This document shows positions 1-11,441 of a stretch of DNA of 64,000 nucleotides, piece after piece. Position 1 is the stretch's first letter. Each line of letters begins with the position of its first letter. This stretch comes from Euglena gracilis. Taxonomy: Eukaryota > Euglenida > Euglenophyceae > Euglenales. The position numbers were made by a program, and so were the translations under genes. The notes beneath the pieces are model-generated. The model was given only the letters and a program-made list of their open reading frames with translations. It was not told the origin of the DNA and did no database searches. The DNA lies in NCBI GenBank assembly GCA_039621445.1, contig CP154955.1, positions 18,766,691 through 18,830,690 on the forward strand. The letters are read 5' to 3'.

Positions 1-190
1 GACGCTGACAATTTCCCATTCTGGCAGTTCGGCCAGTACCAAAGACCCTGGTAGTTTCCTGATACGTCATTTCAAGGGAAAGTCAATGAACAATGACCTG
101 ACAGGTTGGCCAGTACTAGGGACCCTGGCAACTTCCATGCTGACAGGTTGGCCGGTACCGAGGACCCTGACAGTTTCTCAAAGGGCACCC
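1..190. repeat. Degenerate tandem repeat, about 40-55 bp unit
   Basis: Three imperfect copies of a unit containing GGCCAGTACC, GACCCTGG and a CTGACAGGTT-type segment follow each other. A related CTGACAGGTT phrase occurs at about 1,120-1,200 and again near 59,930-59,980. No coding signal is seen. Confidence 0.45.
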
Positions 191-409
191 AATACACAGG
201 GTTGGAAGAATCCACTGAAGAAAAAGACAACAATCAAGGTTCTCCAAGAGGTGTGGTGACTGGCTGGGTACAAACAAATGCCAAGAGAGTTCAGGACTAC
301 TGTATCTGAAGGGGAACGTATCTAATGATGAGCCACAAGGGATTGGAGTGGGGCTGGTATCCCTTCAAAAGCAAAAGGGTGTGTATGACGTGTATGTGTG
401 ACATGTGCA

Positions 410-427
410 TATGAGAGAGAGAGAGAG

Positions 428-477
<50 letters not shown>

Positions 478-526
478 TGCGTGTGGTGTGGTGTGTGTGT
501 GTGTGCGTGTGCGTGTGCGTGTGCGT

Positions 527-563
<37 letters not shown>

Positions 564-625
564 AACGTGTGCGTGTGTGCGTGCGTGCACGCACGTGGAC
601 GGGTGGGTGCACCCACGGTGCCTGT
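410..625. repeat. (GA)n then (GT)n microsatellite
   Basis: A short GA run passes into interrupted GT and GTGC repeats. All six frames give only Cys-Val, His-Thr or Arg-Val runs, so the open frames here are artefacts. Confidence 0.9.
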
Positions 626-2580
626 GTGCATGCTCACATGCGTGCGGGCGTGCGTTCATATGTTTGTGCATGCATGCACTTGCATGAGCAGGATGGGGGG
701 ACGCTTGAATGAGCTCAGCTGCGCAGTGGGCGTGGGCAGGCGACCCGTCGCACCGCTGTGAAGGGTCCGTCCAAATGGGAGGGCGAAGGGCGGGGACGGG
801 CGGTTGCCGCACGGCGGGGGCGGCGTGCATCCCCACGGCCGGAGCAGCGCCGGCGCACGGCGCACGATGGCCCGCATCCGTATGGCGGACACCTTGGGAA
901 AGAAACGCCGCCTGACGAAGGACGGGACGGGATGGGCAACCGAACCCAGGCCGCCATCGAATTGGCGGCCACAAAGATCGAGACACGCGAAAAGGCGATT
1001 TTTTTTTCACATTTTGCGGTCAAAATTCTAAATAATGAGGTCCCCTCAGATTTTCGCCTTCAAAAAATACATTTTCCGTGAGAAACGTCGAAATTTCGAG
1101 AAAAATTGATTAGGTGGCAGGTCAGCAAGTGCAGAGGCAGGTGAAAGGTCCCTGTGGTGACAGGTCAGCGAGTACGGGGCTTAGGTGACAGGTTCCCGGG
1201 TAGGTGTGGGTAGGGCTGTACGAGAAGGCCTGTTGGGGCAACCCCCCACCAGGCTTCTTTTTAAGACCCCCCGCCCACCCGGCTCTGCGCGGACTCCCCG
1301 GAGGGACCCCCCCCCCCCCGAGAATCGGGCCATCTGAGGGGATTTCCCCCAAAAAATCGGCGCTTCTCGCCAAAACTCATACTCAGGCCTCTGACCTGGG
1401 ACCCTCTCAAGGGGGGTCTGTCCCTAGGCCCACCCACCCCCCCGGGGGGGTCTTTCAAGTCAAAAAGAAGCCTGCCCCCCCCACACCATGGCACTGCGCA
1501 ACGAAAAATTCCTTCGGCACCAAAAGTGCCAAAAGAAATTTTCACTTAAAAAAAAAGCTCCTTGCGGGGATTCTCCTCTATTTTCGGCACAACGCACCAA
1601 AAAAACTTTTGGCCCTCAAAATAACTCCCCGCTGCCCCTGTACCCAGGGCTGTGCTGGAAGTCCCGAAACACTGTGGGTGATTGGTGGGAGGGGGTCTCC
1701 AAAACGGACATGGGCCCAAAAATACAACTTTGATGGGGCCGCGAAACCTTCAAAAACACCCATAAAAAGTTTCTGGACCTTTCAAAAAATGCATATAAAC
1801 TTGATGTCCGAAATGGGGTAAACGCCGCCTCCCATATAAGAGCACGGGGCACACATTACTGAACCGAAGTTCGAACCCTCAGGCTTTTGGACCCTCGGGG
1901 GTGTGACACTTATTTGGGCACTGCACACCATTTGGGGGGGTGTACCTCCCTGTTTCCTGACCCCCCATTGACCCCCTAATTGCAATTTGGACTGCTGGCT
2001 GGGGGGGTGTCATTTGTTGGCGGGATAAATGTGAGGGGGTGGGGGTCTGGACCCCCTTCCAAAGAAGCGCCAGAGAAAACAATGAGGGGGAGAAGGGTGG
2101 GGTGATTAGATTCATTCAGTGACCCCCCAGCAGGGACCGCCCCCACCCCCACCTGGTGGTCCAACCCCCCCCCCAACTCCTCCCCGTATTTCTGGTGGCA
2201 CCGGCTTGACCTGCTCCCAGGGGGAGGGATCTGGTGGCGGGAGGGGTCCAACCTTAAAATAATCCCTGTCGCCAGCCCCGTGCAAGCTCAAGGTCAGGAA
2301 TGAAGGCTCTCAAATGGTGTCAAAAACCATGATAACCGAAAATTAATGATAAGATGTTTCCTTGTGAGGGCCCTAATTGTGGTCCTCGGAACACTGAGCG
2401 TGTCTTGTCTTCATCAAAATAAAAAAAGAACATCAATGGTTTGGGGTTCGGGGTCGGGAAAAAATGCATAATTACCCACTGTGACCGGGGAGGGGGTCAA
2501 ATGCACTGCACAGGACAGCAGGCAAGGGAAAGGCAAGCAACCAAACAGCCCGCCCCGCAGCCGGTACGGGAGTGGGCGTG
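626..2580. other. Non-coding stretch with C/G-run repeats
   Basis: No convincing exon is seen. The block at about 1,255-1,460 has C runs, the phrase AATCGGGCC and a short GGCGC-containing segment. It resembles a block at about 21,350-21,500, so it is probably a dispersed repeat. 1,900-2,280 is a series of C and G runs. 760-1,000 is GC-rich and could hide a small exon, but no family is recognisable. Confidence 0.4.
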
Positions 2581-5500
2581 TCAGACAAACAGCAGGTCGC
2601 GGGGCAGCCCCACATCGTAGCACAGCCACATGAGGTACTTGAAGGGGAGGGCGGCCTCCTGCCCTTCCTTGCGCACCAACACCCGGCGTGGCACGCGGAG
2701 GGTATTGCTTGACAACCTTCCGGGGGGGGGGGTCCAGCTCAGGGGTTGGCGAATTTGAGCTGGCAGAAAAAAAAGGTTCTGGAGCTGGGGTTGCGCGTAG
2801 CTGCACGGGAAGGCCTGTCGTAAACCCCACCCACCCACCACCCATAATGTTTCTGCGATCCCCGTTCAGCCTGGGGGTACATGGCTCAGGCAACACCCTG
2901 GACACGATGCACTGCACGCGGCTCACGTCCAGCGCAGTGTGCAGCAGCTGGGAGTGCAGCACGTTGGCGGGCAGCAGGAGGGCGAACGGCTTGCCGAGGC
3001 GGCCCAGCGCGGTCAGGATGCGCTCCTTCATGCCGGGGGTGGTGTATGGCGGGCAGGCCGGGGCCGGGTTGCGATGACGTCCTCGCGATGCATGTGCGAA
3101 CGTGGGTGAGTGGTGGGTGAATAAATGTGCGCGCGCGTGTGTGTGTCTGTTTGTGCAAACACATTTGTGTGCACATGCGCGCATATAACACACAGCACAG
3201 CACATGTGTGACACCCACCCACCCACCCACCCACCCAACCATCCGGACACACGCACACATATGAGTGCGCATGCACGTGTGCATGAACATCATTCACATA
3301 ACACACCCATTGCAAGCACACACACACTCGTCATGGGCGTGCACATACATGAACGCATACACGTACGCGTGCACGTACACACACACACACAACACACAAC
3401 ACACACACACACACACACCACAACACAACACACCGCAACATAACACAACCAAGCATTATTTTTAAGGCGCACAAAAAAATATTAAAAACCTTAAAAGATA
3501 TTTGCAAAAATGCCTGAAAAACCCCCTTAAAAAACCTTAAAAAAATGGTCCTGGAAAATTTTTTAGAATTTCGAGCAAAAAAAGTTGCAAAACGTGGGCA
3601 AAAACAAGTCAGGGGGAAATTGTTTCTGGCGTTGCTGGAACATTGTGTATCCACTCAAAACTCAAAAAAAAGGGTTTTGAAAATTTTGATTTTCAACCTG
3701 GACCGACGTTGGTTCGATGCCCGGATAGAGTTCTTTGTCCGACCTTGGAAAACCTTCAAGGTACTTTAAAAAACCTAGAAAACCCCTTAAATAACGCCTT
3801 AATTTTCGCCTTAAAAATAATGGCTGAACACAACACAACACAACACAACACAACGCAACGCAACACAACACAACACAACACAACACAACACAACACAACA
3901 GAACACACACATACCGCACATGACTATTATGGAAGCTAAGGCCCTTTCCTGGTCGGGGGTTGTCCCAGATGAGATCTGCGACAGCTGGCAACACATTTTC
4001 CTAAATACGACTTGCTTCCTCGTCTAAACCCCCCTAATAATACCCCCCAAATAATGCCCCCCCCCCTCGGGGTCCAACTGGTTAATACCCCCCCCCTCTG
4101 GTTTCGGGCCAAAAGCCCGGATTTTGACCTGAAAATGTAGGGGGAAAATCACAATCTCTGACAACAAATTACGAAAAAAAATCGATTTTTCTGGATCATC
4201 TTACCTCCAATAAATGGCAGATTTAATAAGAAACTACAAAAAATGACCCCAAAGGGGGTTTTGGCATTATTTTGGCACCTACGGGACTTCGAAAAATTTC
4301 GAAAATTTTGGGGTGCTATTACCCCCCCCAAATAATACCCCCCCCACTTGGGCCGGGACTTCGGGCGAAAAAAATAATACCCCGGGGGGGGGTATTATTT
4401 TGGGGGGGTTTACCAGCCTTTCCCTTGCTCTGATTTCTCCAGCAGTGAGGATGGAAGCATCAATAAACAACTACAACTACCTTTGGGGATTCTTTTTGGG
4501 GGAACTTTCCTTGGTCAGGGTGAATGGTGTACAGAAGGGGGGGGGTAAACCCCCCCCCCCCTAATAGAAGCACGGGTGCGCTTATAGGGGACCGCCGCCT
4601 CCGGCGGCGGGGGGTGCGCTTCTATTTGGACCCTACCTAAACGATTTTTGTTGACTTCTTTTAGAAATCCACCAAAATGGGGGGTGCGCTTGTAGCAGAC
4701 CGCCCCCTTCGGCGGCGGGGGGTGCGCTTTTATTTGGACCCTGCACTTGTAGCGGCCCCGTGCTTCTATTAGGGGGGGGGTAACAAACTTCAGCCCCTGA
4801 AGAACTATTATATTTTTGGGATGCACCAAAACAGGAATGGATCGTGAATCCCATCCCCCCCCCAGGTCCAACGATTGGTGACCTCCAACCGGGGGGCGGG
4901 GAGCATGGTCATGGACCAGCCGACGCCCCCCGCCCCAGGTTGGTCAAATTCAGCCGGTGAGGGTGTGCTTCAATCAAAAGTGGGGGCTTGGACCACACCC
5001 TATCTGCAAAGGGGGTCCAGGCCAGGGGTTTTTTTTAAGACCGGGGGGGTCCCCCACACCCACCCACCCCCTGGGGGGAGGGCCGGGGACCCACAAAAAA
5101 TGGCTGAAAATCGAAAAAGTGCTAAAAATAGCACCTTTTCAAAAAAATTTGGCGCCTTCGGCGCTGAAAAGTATATCCCACCCCCCTCCGGGGGGACCCC
5201 CCCCGGGGGGGGGGGGCTCGACCGGACCCCACCCCCCCCCCCCCCCCCCCCCCCCCCGGGGGGCCCGACTAAAAAAAACCCCTGGTCCAGGCCCACTGGG
5301 GGGGGGGGGCTTAGGAGCTGGGACCATTGGCTTTCAGTTTTCCTCCAGCGTTCTCCACCAAAAACTGGACAAACCATAACCAAATCCAGATATTACCCCC
5401 ATGCCAGGGGGGGGAGAAACTGCACACGGGCCGGTCAAAAACTGCACTGCAAAAAACTGCAAAAGAAAACTGCAAAAACTGCACGGTGCATATTTTCCAC

Positions 5501-6480
5501 CCCCCTGGCCCCATGGTCCAACGACCCCCCAGTCAGGGACACCTTTTTGGAGGTTTGGCCAGTTTCTTGACCCGGCACAAAACGCCGGGCCGAAAATAAT
5601 GAGCTCAAAATTGACCCAAAATTTGCAAAATGCCATTTCTGGCACTTCTGGTGCTTTCGGCACCGGAAGTGCTTTGGCCAAGTGCCCAGGTACTTTTGGC
5701 CATGTGTCCGGGGGGGGGGGGGCACCCCCGGGTCGGCCTCGCCTTCAAATTCGGCCTAACCCTCACCTCAACGGTGCCTGTCCCTGGCGCTTCAGGGGAT
5801 TGGCTGGGTCCCCGACAATGGCCGGGGGTTGCAAGCCGGGCGACGGTGTCGGTGAACGCCCGGTCCTCCACCCGCCGGAAGAAGTCCTGCGGCTCGTGGA
5901 CCACGTCCCGGAAGCCCAGCCCCCGCAGGTACTCCGCGCACCGCCCGTCGTAGTAGAACGGCTGCCACACCCGCTTCGCCTGCCGGCACGCCCCGTGCGC
6001 CTCAGTCAGTGGGCCGGAGGGCGGGCTACACAATGAGGGGTGGGGGGGCTGAGACGAACGGCGATGTGACCGCTCGCGTCTGGTGATCGGTTCCCGAATT
6101 GACACGGAGGCTGCCGGTGCTGGTGGGTTTTGTGTGCCGACATCTCAAATGGTTGCCCAACCAGGAGGTCATTGCCACTCTTCCAAAAAAAAATCTCGTT
6201 ACCGCCCGCCAAAATGTTGGCTCTTTTGACGAAAATCGGCCACGTGAACATCAGAAATTTTTCAGAAAAAAGGGACCTTGTTATTTTTCGGCCAAAAAAG
6301 TGAAGACTGGCCGATGGCAGGGGTCGGCACAAAGCATGGTGGATGACTGCCCAGCTTGGAACCGGCCCGGGGCGTGGCGCGGCGTGGGCGCCACGCCGCG
6401 AACCAGTGGCTGATCGCCTGCCACGACTCGGCGGCGGTCTGCCACTCGTCGTTGGGCAGGCTGCCCGCCTGGCGACGTCA
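2581..6480 (-). CDS. Methyltransferase-like protein, split gene (partial, possibly damaged)
   Basis: Four exon islands read on the minus strand in a sensible order. Exon at about 6,357-6,474 encodes LPNDEWQTAAESWQAISHWF. Exon at about 5,840-6,004 encodes VWQPFYYDGRCAEYLRGLGF and then HEPQDFF. Exon 2,897 to about 3,075 encodes CPPYTTPGMKERILTALGRL followed by KPFALLLPANVL. The last exon, about 2,581-2,705, encodes ALPFKYLMWLCYDVGLP and ends in TGA. A PPY motif followed by a helix and an FALLLP strand resembles N6-adenine-type SAM-dependent methyltransferase folds, where the motif is usually NPPY. Here the Asn is missing, and the upstream DVIAT reading lies in a different frame, so the gene may be broken or an intron is misread. 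The first exon is not identified. Substrate is unknown. The exon chain is an inference from codon-like islands and order. Confidence 0.5.
3130..3450. repeat. CA/GT-rich microsatellite cluster
   Basis: Interrupted GT, CCCA and CA repeats lie between the methyltransferase-like exons at 3.0 and 5.9 kb, so they would be intronic if the gene model is right. A pentanucleotide (AACAC)n array follows at 3,828-3,905. Confidence 0.8.
3828..3910. repeat. (AACAC)n pentanucleotide array
   Basis: About 15 near-perfect copies of AACAC are seen, with two G variants. The stretch between 3,450 and 3,828 is AT-rich with lysine- or phenylalanine-rich open frames and no recognisable gene. Confidence 0.85.
4025..4412. 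mobile_element. TIR element, GTAAACC class (copy E1)
   Basis: The left end reads TAAACCCCCCTAATAATACC and the right end is its near-complement, GGTATTATTTTGGGGGGGTTTA in short. The interior is AT-rich with C/G runs and no coding capacity. A relative with the same start and many shared internal phrases lies at about 13,379-13,717. No clear target-site duplication is seen. Confidence 0.6.
4546..4785. mobile_element. TIR element, GTAAACC class (copy C1)
   Basis: The ends are inverted: CCCCCCTAATAGAAGCACGG on the left and CCGTGCTTCTATTAGGGGGG on the right. The interior repeats the phrase GGTGCGCTT and TATTTGGACCCT and contains GCCGCC-type hairpins. A close relative lies at 14,436-14,665 and a distant one at about 26,610-27,030. 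Non-autonomous; no open frame. Confidence 0.7.
5023..5284. mobile_element. hAT-like MITE (family H, copy 1)
   Basis: Ends are CAGGGGTTTTTTTTAA and its inverse. The element is flanked by a perfect 8-bp duplication, GTCCAGGC, at 5,015-5,022 and 5,285-5,292. CA-starting inverted ends with an 8-bp duplication are typical of hAT elements. The interior has long C and G runs and a GGCGC motif, with no coding capacity. It lies between the methyltransferase-like exons at 3 and 5.9 kb. Confidence 0.85.
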
Positions 6481-9228
6481 GGGTCCCCTTGCCTGCCCCC
6501 CCCCCCCGGGGCTGTGCAGAAGGCTTGGTGGCTTGGTGGGTGGGTGCGACAAAAATTGCATTGCATGCAAAACTCCTAAACCCTCACTTATAACCCCCCC
6601 CAGGCCGACCAACCAAAAGATGGCCCCCTGGGTGAGGAAAGAATGAAAAGGGCCGGTGATTGGTTGCAAAATACTAAAAAAAAAGACTAAAAAAGACTAA
6701 AAAAAATAACCTTTAATTGAGAGGGGGATCAAAATGCTTCGAAGCAGGTCCAAATTCAGTTGTGAACTCGGAACTGCACAAATTCAGTGGGGGGAAAAAC
6801 AAAAGCACAATGCACCAAAAAAATAGGGAAAGGACAGCAAAAGCTGAGCAGTGTTTTCAGGCCCTTTTGTGCCTCCCATTGTTTTGGCCGATAATTTTAG
6901 CACAAAACCAAAAATTCAACCAGCCAAAGAATAAAAAGACTTGTTTTGGGTTTTGGATTCATGTTTTTGCAGTCAACTTCTTGGATTTTACTGAAAATTG
7001 GCAGGGGGCTTTGAATGGCCTGGAACACCCTGACGTTTTTCTTCATAGTAATTGTTCCAATTACAACTGATTTACAAATTATGTGATCTCCGATTGGAAA
7101 ATGCACTGATGGGCATGAAAATTTTTCAGTGCCCGTCTCTGCAAAAATCAAAAAATTTTGTCCATGAAGGTCGCAACAAGTCCAAGAATCTCCCCTTTGG
7201 TGTTGTCCAGGAGAGGGGTTGTGGCTCCAAAAAAATTAATAACCTAAAATAAATAAAAGTAAATAGATTAAATAATGAAATTAAATTAAATTAAATTAAT
7301 AATTAAATCCAAATTCTCGGAACTAAGGGGGGTTATATTTGGGGGGATATATTTGGGGGGTTATATTTGGGGGGATATATTTGGGGGGGGTTGCAATGAG
7401 ATGCATTGAGAACCCGCTATCATCTTTCTAGCCAGAGACATGTCTCAATTGCAAGGCTTCAAAGACCCCATAAAAAAAGCAATTTGGTGGCATAGGCAGG
7501 TGATCTCTTACTGTGGGAGGGCCTAAAAACAAGTCCAAAAAGCAGCATTTTAAAAATACCATGGCAGATGAAAAAGTGTAAAATTCAAAATGCCGAAAAA
7601 TGCAAAAAAATACCCATTTTTGGGCATTTCCACAATTTCAAGAGGGGGGTCGTGGATTTTTCCCGATAATCCAGATTGGGACTTTCAGCAACGAACCAAA
7701 AAAGTAAACCCCCTCCAATTGAAACTCCCCCAAAATAAAAACCCCCCAAGGCAGACCGAGAAAAAAATAATAATAAACTAAAATTAAGATCCCCCCCGAC
7801 GGTGCAAGGCAGGGACGGTGAAAAACTTCCCTCAAACATTACCAAAAACCTCAAATTCAAGCACAAAAATTGAAAATTATGATATTTGACATTTTTGAAG
7901 CAAAAAAAAGGGACATTTCGGATTATATGGTGCACAGTGCCAAAATAAAAAAAATGCTGTTTTTGGAACCCGAAAAATGACGATTTTTCGGGGCCCAGTC
8001 AGACCAGAAAAAAATCAAAAGGTAACCCCCCTGGCCAAAATAACACCTGCTGGAGGTTTCCAGTTGACCCAAAAATAAGCCCAGATCTTATTTTGGGGGG
8101 TTACGCCAAGGGTCTGAATTTGGGGGGGGGGGGTGTTTTTTTTTCTATATGCATGGAGCGTTACTCGGGAATTTGTGGGTGGTCGTTTTGGTTGTTGTCT
8201 CTCCTCTCCCCAGAGGCCAAGGGTTTGGAGACCAGATTGGGGGCCGTGCTTTAGGGGCGGGGAATGTCCTGGTGGAGTCTGAAAGCAAGTGTCGTCTGGG
8301 GGGGGGGGGAGGATGCGCGTTGCGGCGGTGGCCACCCGCATAATGCGAAACCCTCATAGGTACAGGGGGCTGAGCGCGGGTCAGGGTTTGAAAGACAGAC
8401 GGGCTCAACTCTGCCCAAACCACGGGGGGGGGACTAGGGGGGAAAATGGGGAGGTCGCCGTCCGCCCTGTGGGCGTATCAGTTTTTGATATCCCACGCCC
8501 ACCATTTTGGAGCAATTGCTGCGGGTGTGTTAAAGTCGGCCTCGCCGGTCGGGCGGGGTTAGTCCGGATAGGGTTAGGCCGGCGAAGTTGTCCGGGCGTT
8601 GGAGATACGACCCGGGAGAGGGTCACTCGTCCCCTTGATCTTGATTTTTTCACTTGCGGCCCATTTTGGGAAGAGCACAAGAAAATTCACATGTTTGTTG
8701 ACCTGAAGGGTTTCTTGGCAGGGGACTCAAGTGAGTAAAGGGCATCCGTAAAGCTAGGTTCCGCGGGAGGAGGTGCTGAGGACCCATTAGGGAGCCGCCC
8801 CAGACCGCGTAGACTTTTGGGCCTGGGACCAACTTATTTCACCATATTTGAGAGGCAAAGATTAGGAATGTGTAGGGTTGAAATCAGCCCTTTTTGAAAA
8901 TATATGGTCTTGGATTTTTTTGTGTGAGATGTGTGAAAGAGCAAAAGCATACAATTCCTTTTTAAAAAATCCTATTTGTATTTACAGAATAACTTTGCTT
9001 TCTATCGCCTACCAAAATTTATCATTACTGGTCAATGGGACATAATATTCATTGCGGAGGACTCGGATCACTCAGCAGTAGGACCAGACCATAGGAGTCA
9101 ACATCGATACAAATGGGCGTTAAGACGAGAACCCCTCCCCCAGCCTTGGTCATAGACTGCGGAAAGCTCCCCCTCCTCATCGTTGTTATGACGGGGCACC
9201 TTTTAGCTGGTGGTAACATTTCATAGAC
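6481..9228. other. Non-coding, AT-rich to C/G-run repeat DNA
   Basis: No exon is recognised. 7,200-7,330 is AT-rich with short TTAAA repeats. 7,331-7,391 is a four-fold tandem of a phrase like TATATTTGGGGGG. 8,270-8,830 is GC-richer with G runs and subtelomere-like TTAGGC phrases. Open frames up to 149 residues show no family features. Confidence 0.4.
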
Positions 9229-9830
9229 AGCATCACTCAACTTGCCCCCCCCCCCAGGGGGGCCAAGTACAAGTAGAGTGATGCGGCGGGGGGGGGGGGG
9301 GGTTGTAAAGGGGGATCCACGTCCGACCTTGGGACTTTTCCGTCCTGCGGAGCCGGGAACCATGTAGTTTCCGGGCCACTGCCACCGGATTCGGGGGGAA
9401 TATGTACCTATTTTTAGGAATAGGGTTAGGGTTAGGATCGGCGCGCCGAAAATCAGCCCTTTTTAGGAACCAAGTTAGGCCGGAAGTTAGGTCCCGTTTT
9501 GGGAAGATTTTCGAAAGAGCATTCTGCCCCCAAAAAGCACAAATTTGTTTGGAATGCCTCCTAATTTCTGCCTGACTTCCCAAAATGGGCGCGACGGGAC
9601 TCCAGTCAACCCTAACCCTATCCCCATCCGTAACCCTGACTTCCCCCGAAGGTCGGACGCGGAGCACCCTATATGACCGCCCCCCCAGACCGCTAGACTT
9701 GCCTCCCTGGGGGGCCAAGTAGAGTGATGCTGCCATTTCATAATCCTCTGAGAGGCAACGGGTTGAGAGAGGGACACCCACCTCAACAGTAAGATGATTA
9801 AATATGAGTTTTTCCCCCTGAAAAAACCCC
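9229..9830. repeat. Long imperfect inverted repeat with TTAGGG phrases
   Basis: The phrase GGGGGGCCAAGTA...AGAGTGATG occurs at about 9,256-9,285 and again near 9,709-9,730. Between them AGGGTTAGGGTTAGG near 9,421 faces AACCCTAACCCTAT near 9,609, and GTCCGACC faces GGTCGGAC. This is a folded, partly palindromic unit, possibly a mobile element or a subtelomere-derived piece. Confidence 0.45.
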
Positions 9831-10125
9831 ATATGGCCTTAAAATGCGTTTGAATGCTTTTGTGTAATTAAAGTTAAAAAATTTGCCTGAACTTTCCGAG
9901 TTGAAGTGTCAGAAGCAAACAAAAACAGCATTTGATTTCAGCATCTCTGGACGTTTCATGGGACAAAAAAAAGCAATTCCCGGATGGGAGGGAACAGAAA
10001 ACTATCATTGTGGAGCCACTCAATGGGATCCTCACATCCATCGACAGGGTCAGCAAATGGGCGAGCGGTCACCGAATACGCAAAGCGCCAACCCATCCCC
10101 GGCCTCACAGCAGCGACGGGCGGAG

Positions 10126-10275
10126 TCACTTCGGTGTTCCAGGGTCTCCAGCCCTCCCCTCCCGGGCCCCGCCATACTCGGCCCCTGCCTTGCGCCGCTT
10201 GGCTGGCTTTCGCGGGCGGACCTCCGGGGCGGCCGGGGCCGCCTCCGCCTGCCGCCAGGCCCCGGCCCTCAGTCC
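10126..10275 (-). CDS. Candidate GC-rich exon, basic, unknown function
   Basis: The minus strand reads AWRQAEAAPAAPEVRPRKPA followed by KRRKAGAEY, a basic, Ala/Pro-rich segment in an island of clearly higher GC content than its surroundings. This matches the exon style of the window. I recognise no family, and neither start, stop nor splice sites are certain. A hAT-like MITE is inserted close by. Confidence 0.25.
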   Translation of the reverse strand, partial: GLRAGAWRQAEAAPAAPEVRPRKPAKRRKAGAEYGGAREGRAGDPGTPK

Positions 10276-10375
10276 AGGGAGACTCCCTCCCTGAACAGCC
10301 AGGAGGAGCCCTGACCCCTGACCGGGCCGGAGCCACTTGGCAGGGGCAAACAGGGGGGGGGGCCAATGACCTGAC

Positions 10376-10864
10376 CATACCATTGCTTAGCGACCCCCCC
10401 CCGGGGGGGGGGGTCACTTTCCGCTCTGAAAAAACCAGTCAGTCACTTTTCCCCAAAAAACCAGTCAGTCACTTTTCCCCAAAAAACCAGTCAGTCACTT
10501 TTCCCCAAAAAACCAGTCAGTCACTTTTCCCCAAAAAACCAGTCAGTCACTTTTCCCCAAAAAACCAGTCAGTCACTTTTTCCCAAAAAACCAGTCAGTC
10601 ACTTTACCCCCCCCCCCCGGGGGATGGGCCACTCTTGAATGCGCTTTTGTTGGTAAGGCACTATTGCCAAAAAGTCTCAAAAAACCAAAAATTTACCGGC
10701 GCCTCTAGCGCCAGGCCAGCCACTTTTTCATTTTCGGGCCTACCCCACCCCCGGGGGGGTTCTTGGCCAGAAAACCAGTCAGTCACTCTGAAAAAACCAG
10801 TCAGAAAACCAGTCAGTCTCCCCGGGGGGGGGGGGGGATGGGACAGGTGTTAAGCAATGGTGTG
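10376..10864. mobile_element. hAT-like MITE (family B, copy 1)
   Basis: Inverted ends CATACCATTGCTTA and TAAGCAATGGTGTG are flanked by GACCTGAC (10,368-10,375) and GACTTGAC (10,865-10,872), an 8-bp duplication with one change. The interior carries about seven tandem copies of a 23-24 bp unit built on AAACCAGTCAGTCACTTTT at about 10,430-10,606, C/G runs, and a GGCGC hairpin near 10,697. Confidence 0.85.
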
Positions 10865-11264
10865 GACTTGACCCCCGGCTCCAAACAGTGCGGGAAAGAG
10901 TGCCGCAACATCCTGGCGGGAGGGGCAAAAAAATGGTCGACAATGATTTTCCCCTGAAAAAAAAAAACGGACGGGGAAGTAGAGCCTTTGGGGGCTGGGT
11001 TGCCCATTGGGCTTGTCAGACATCCCCAGGCCTCTGAATATTTTTGGTTGCATGCCATGTTTGCCCCAAATTGGGTGACAATCATTACAACCGTCAGCAA
11101 AAACAAAGATAGGTAGGTAGGTAGGTAGGTTAGGTGCATGCGATGGTCTTCAAAGGAATTGGTTTGCCATCGGTGGAATGGCAGAAATCAACAAAAGTGC
11201 AAAACCTGGCAAATCATCACCTGCAATTGGTTTTTTTTATAAAAAAAAAGGACGCCGTGAGGAA

Positions 11265-11441
11265 TTAGGGTTAGGGTTAGGGCAGGTACCCTAACCCTAA
11301 CCCTAACCCTAACCCTAACCCTAACCCTAACCCTAACCCTAACCCTAACCCTAACCCTAACCCTAACCCTAACCCTAACCCTAACCCTAACCCTAACCCT
11401 AACCCTAACCCTAACCCTGATCCTAACCCTAACCCTAACCC
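11265..11441. repeat. Interstitial telomere repeat, head-to-head
   Basis: Three TTAGGG units (11,265-11,282) are followed by a short CAGGTA spacer and then about 25 CCCTAA units to 11,441, with one interruption near 11,417. TTAGGG units meeting CCCTAA units is the order expected where two chromosome ends joined. Known TTAGGG telomeres occur in many eukaryotic groups. Confidence 0.95.
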
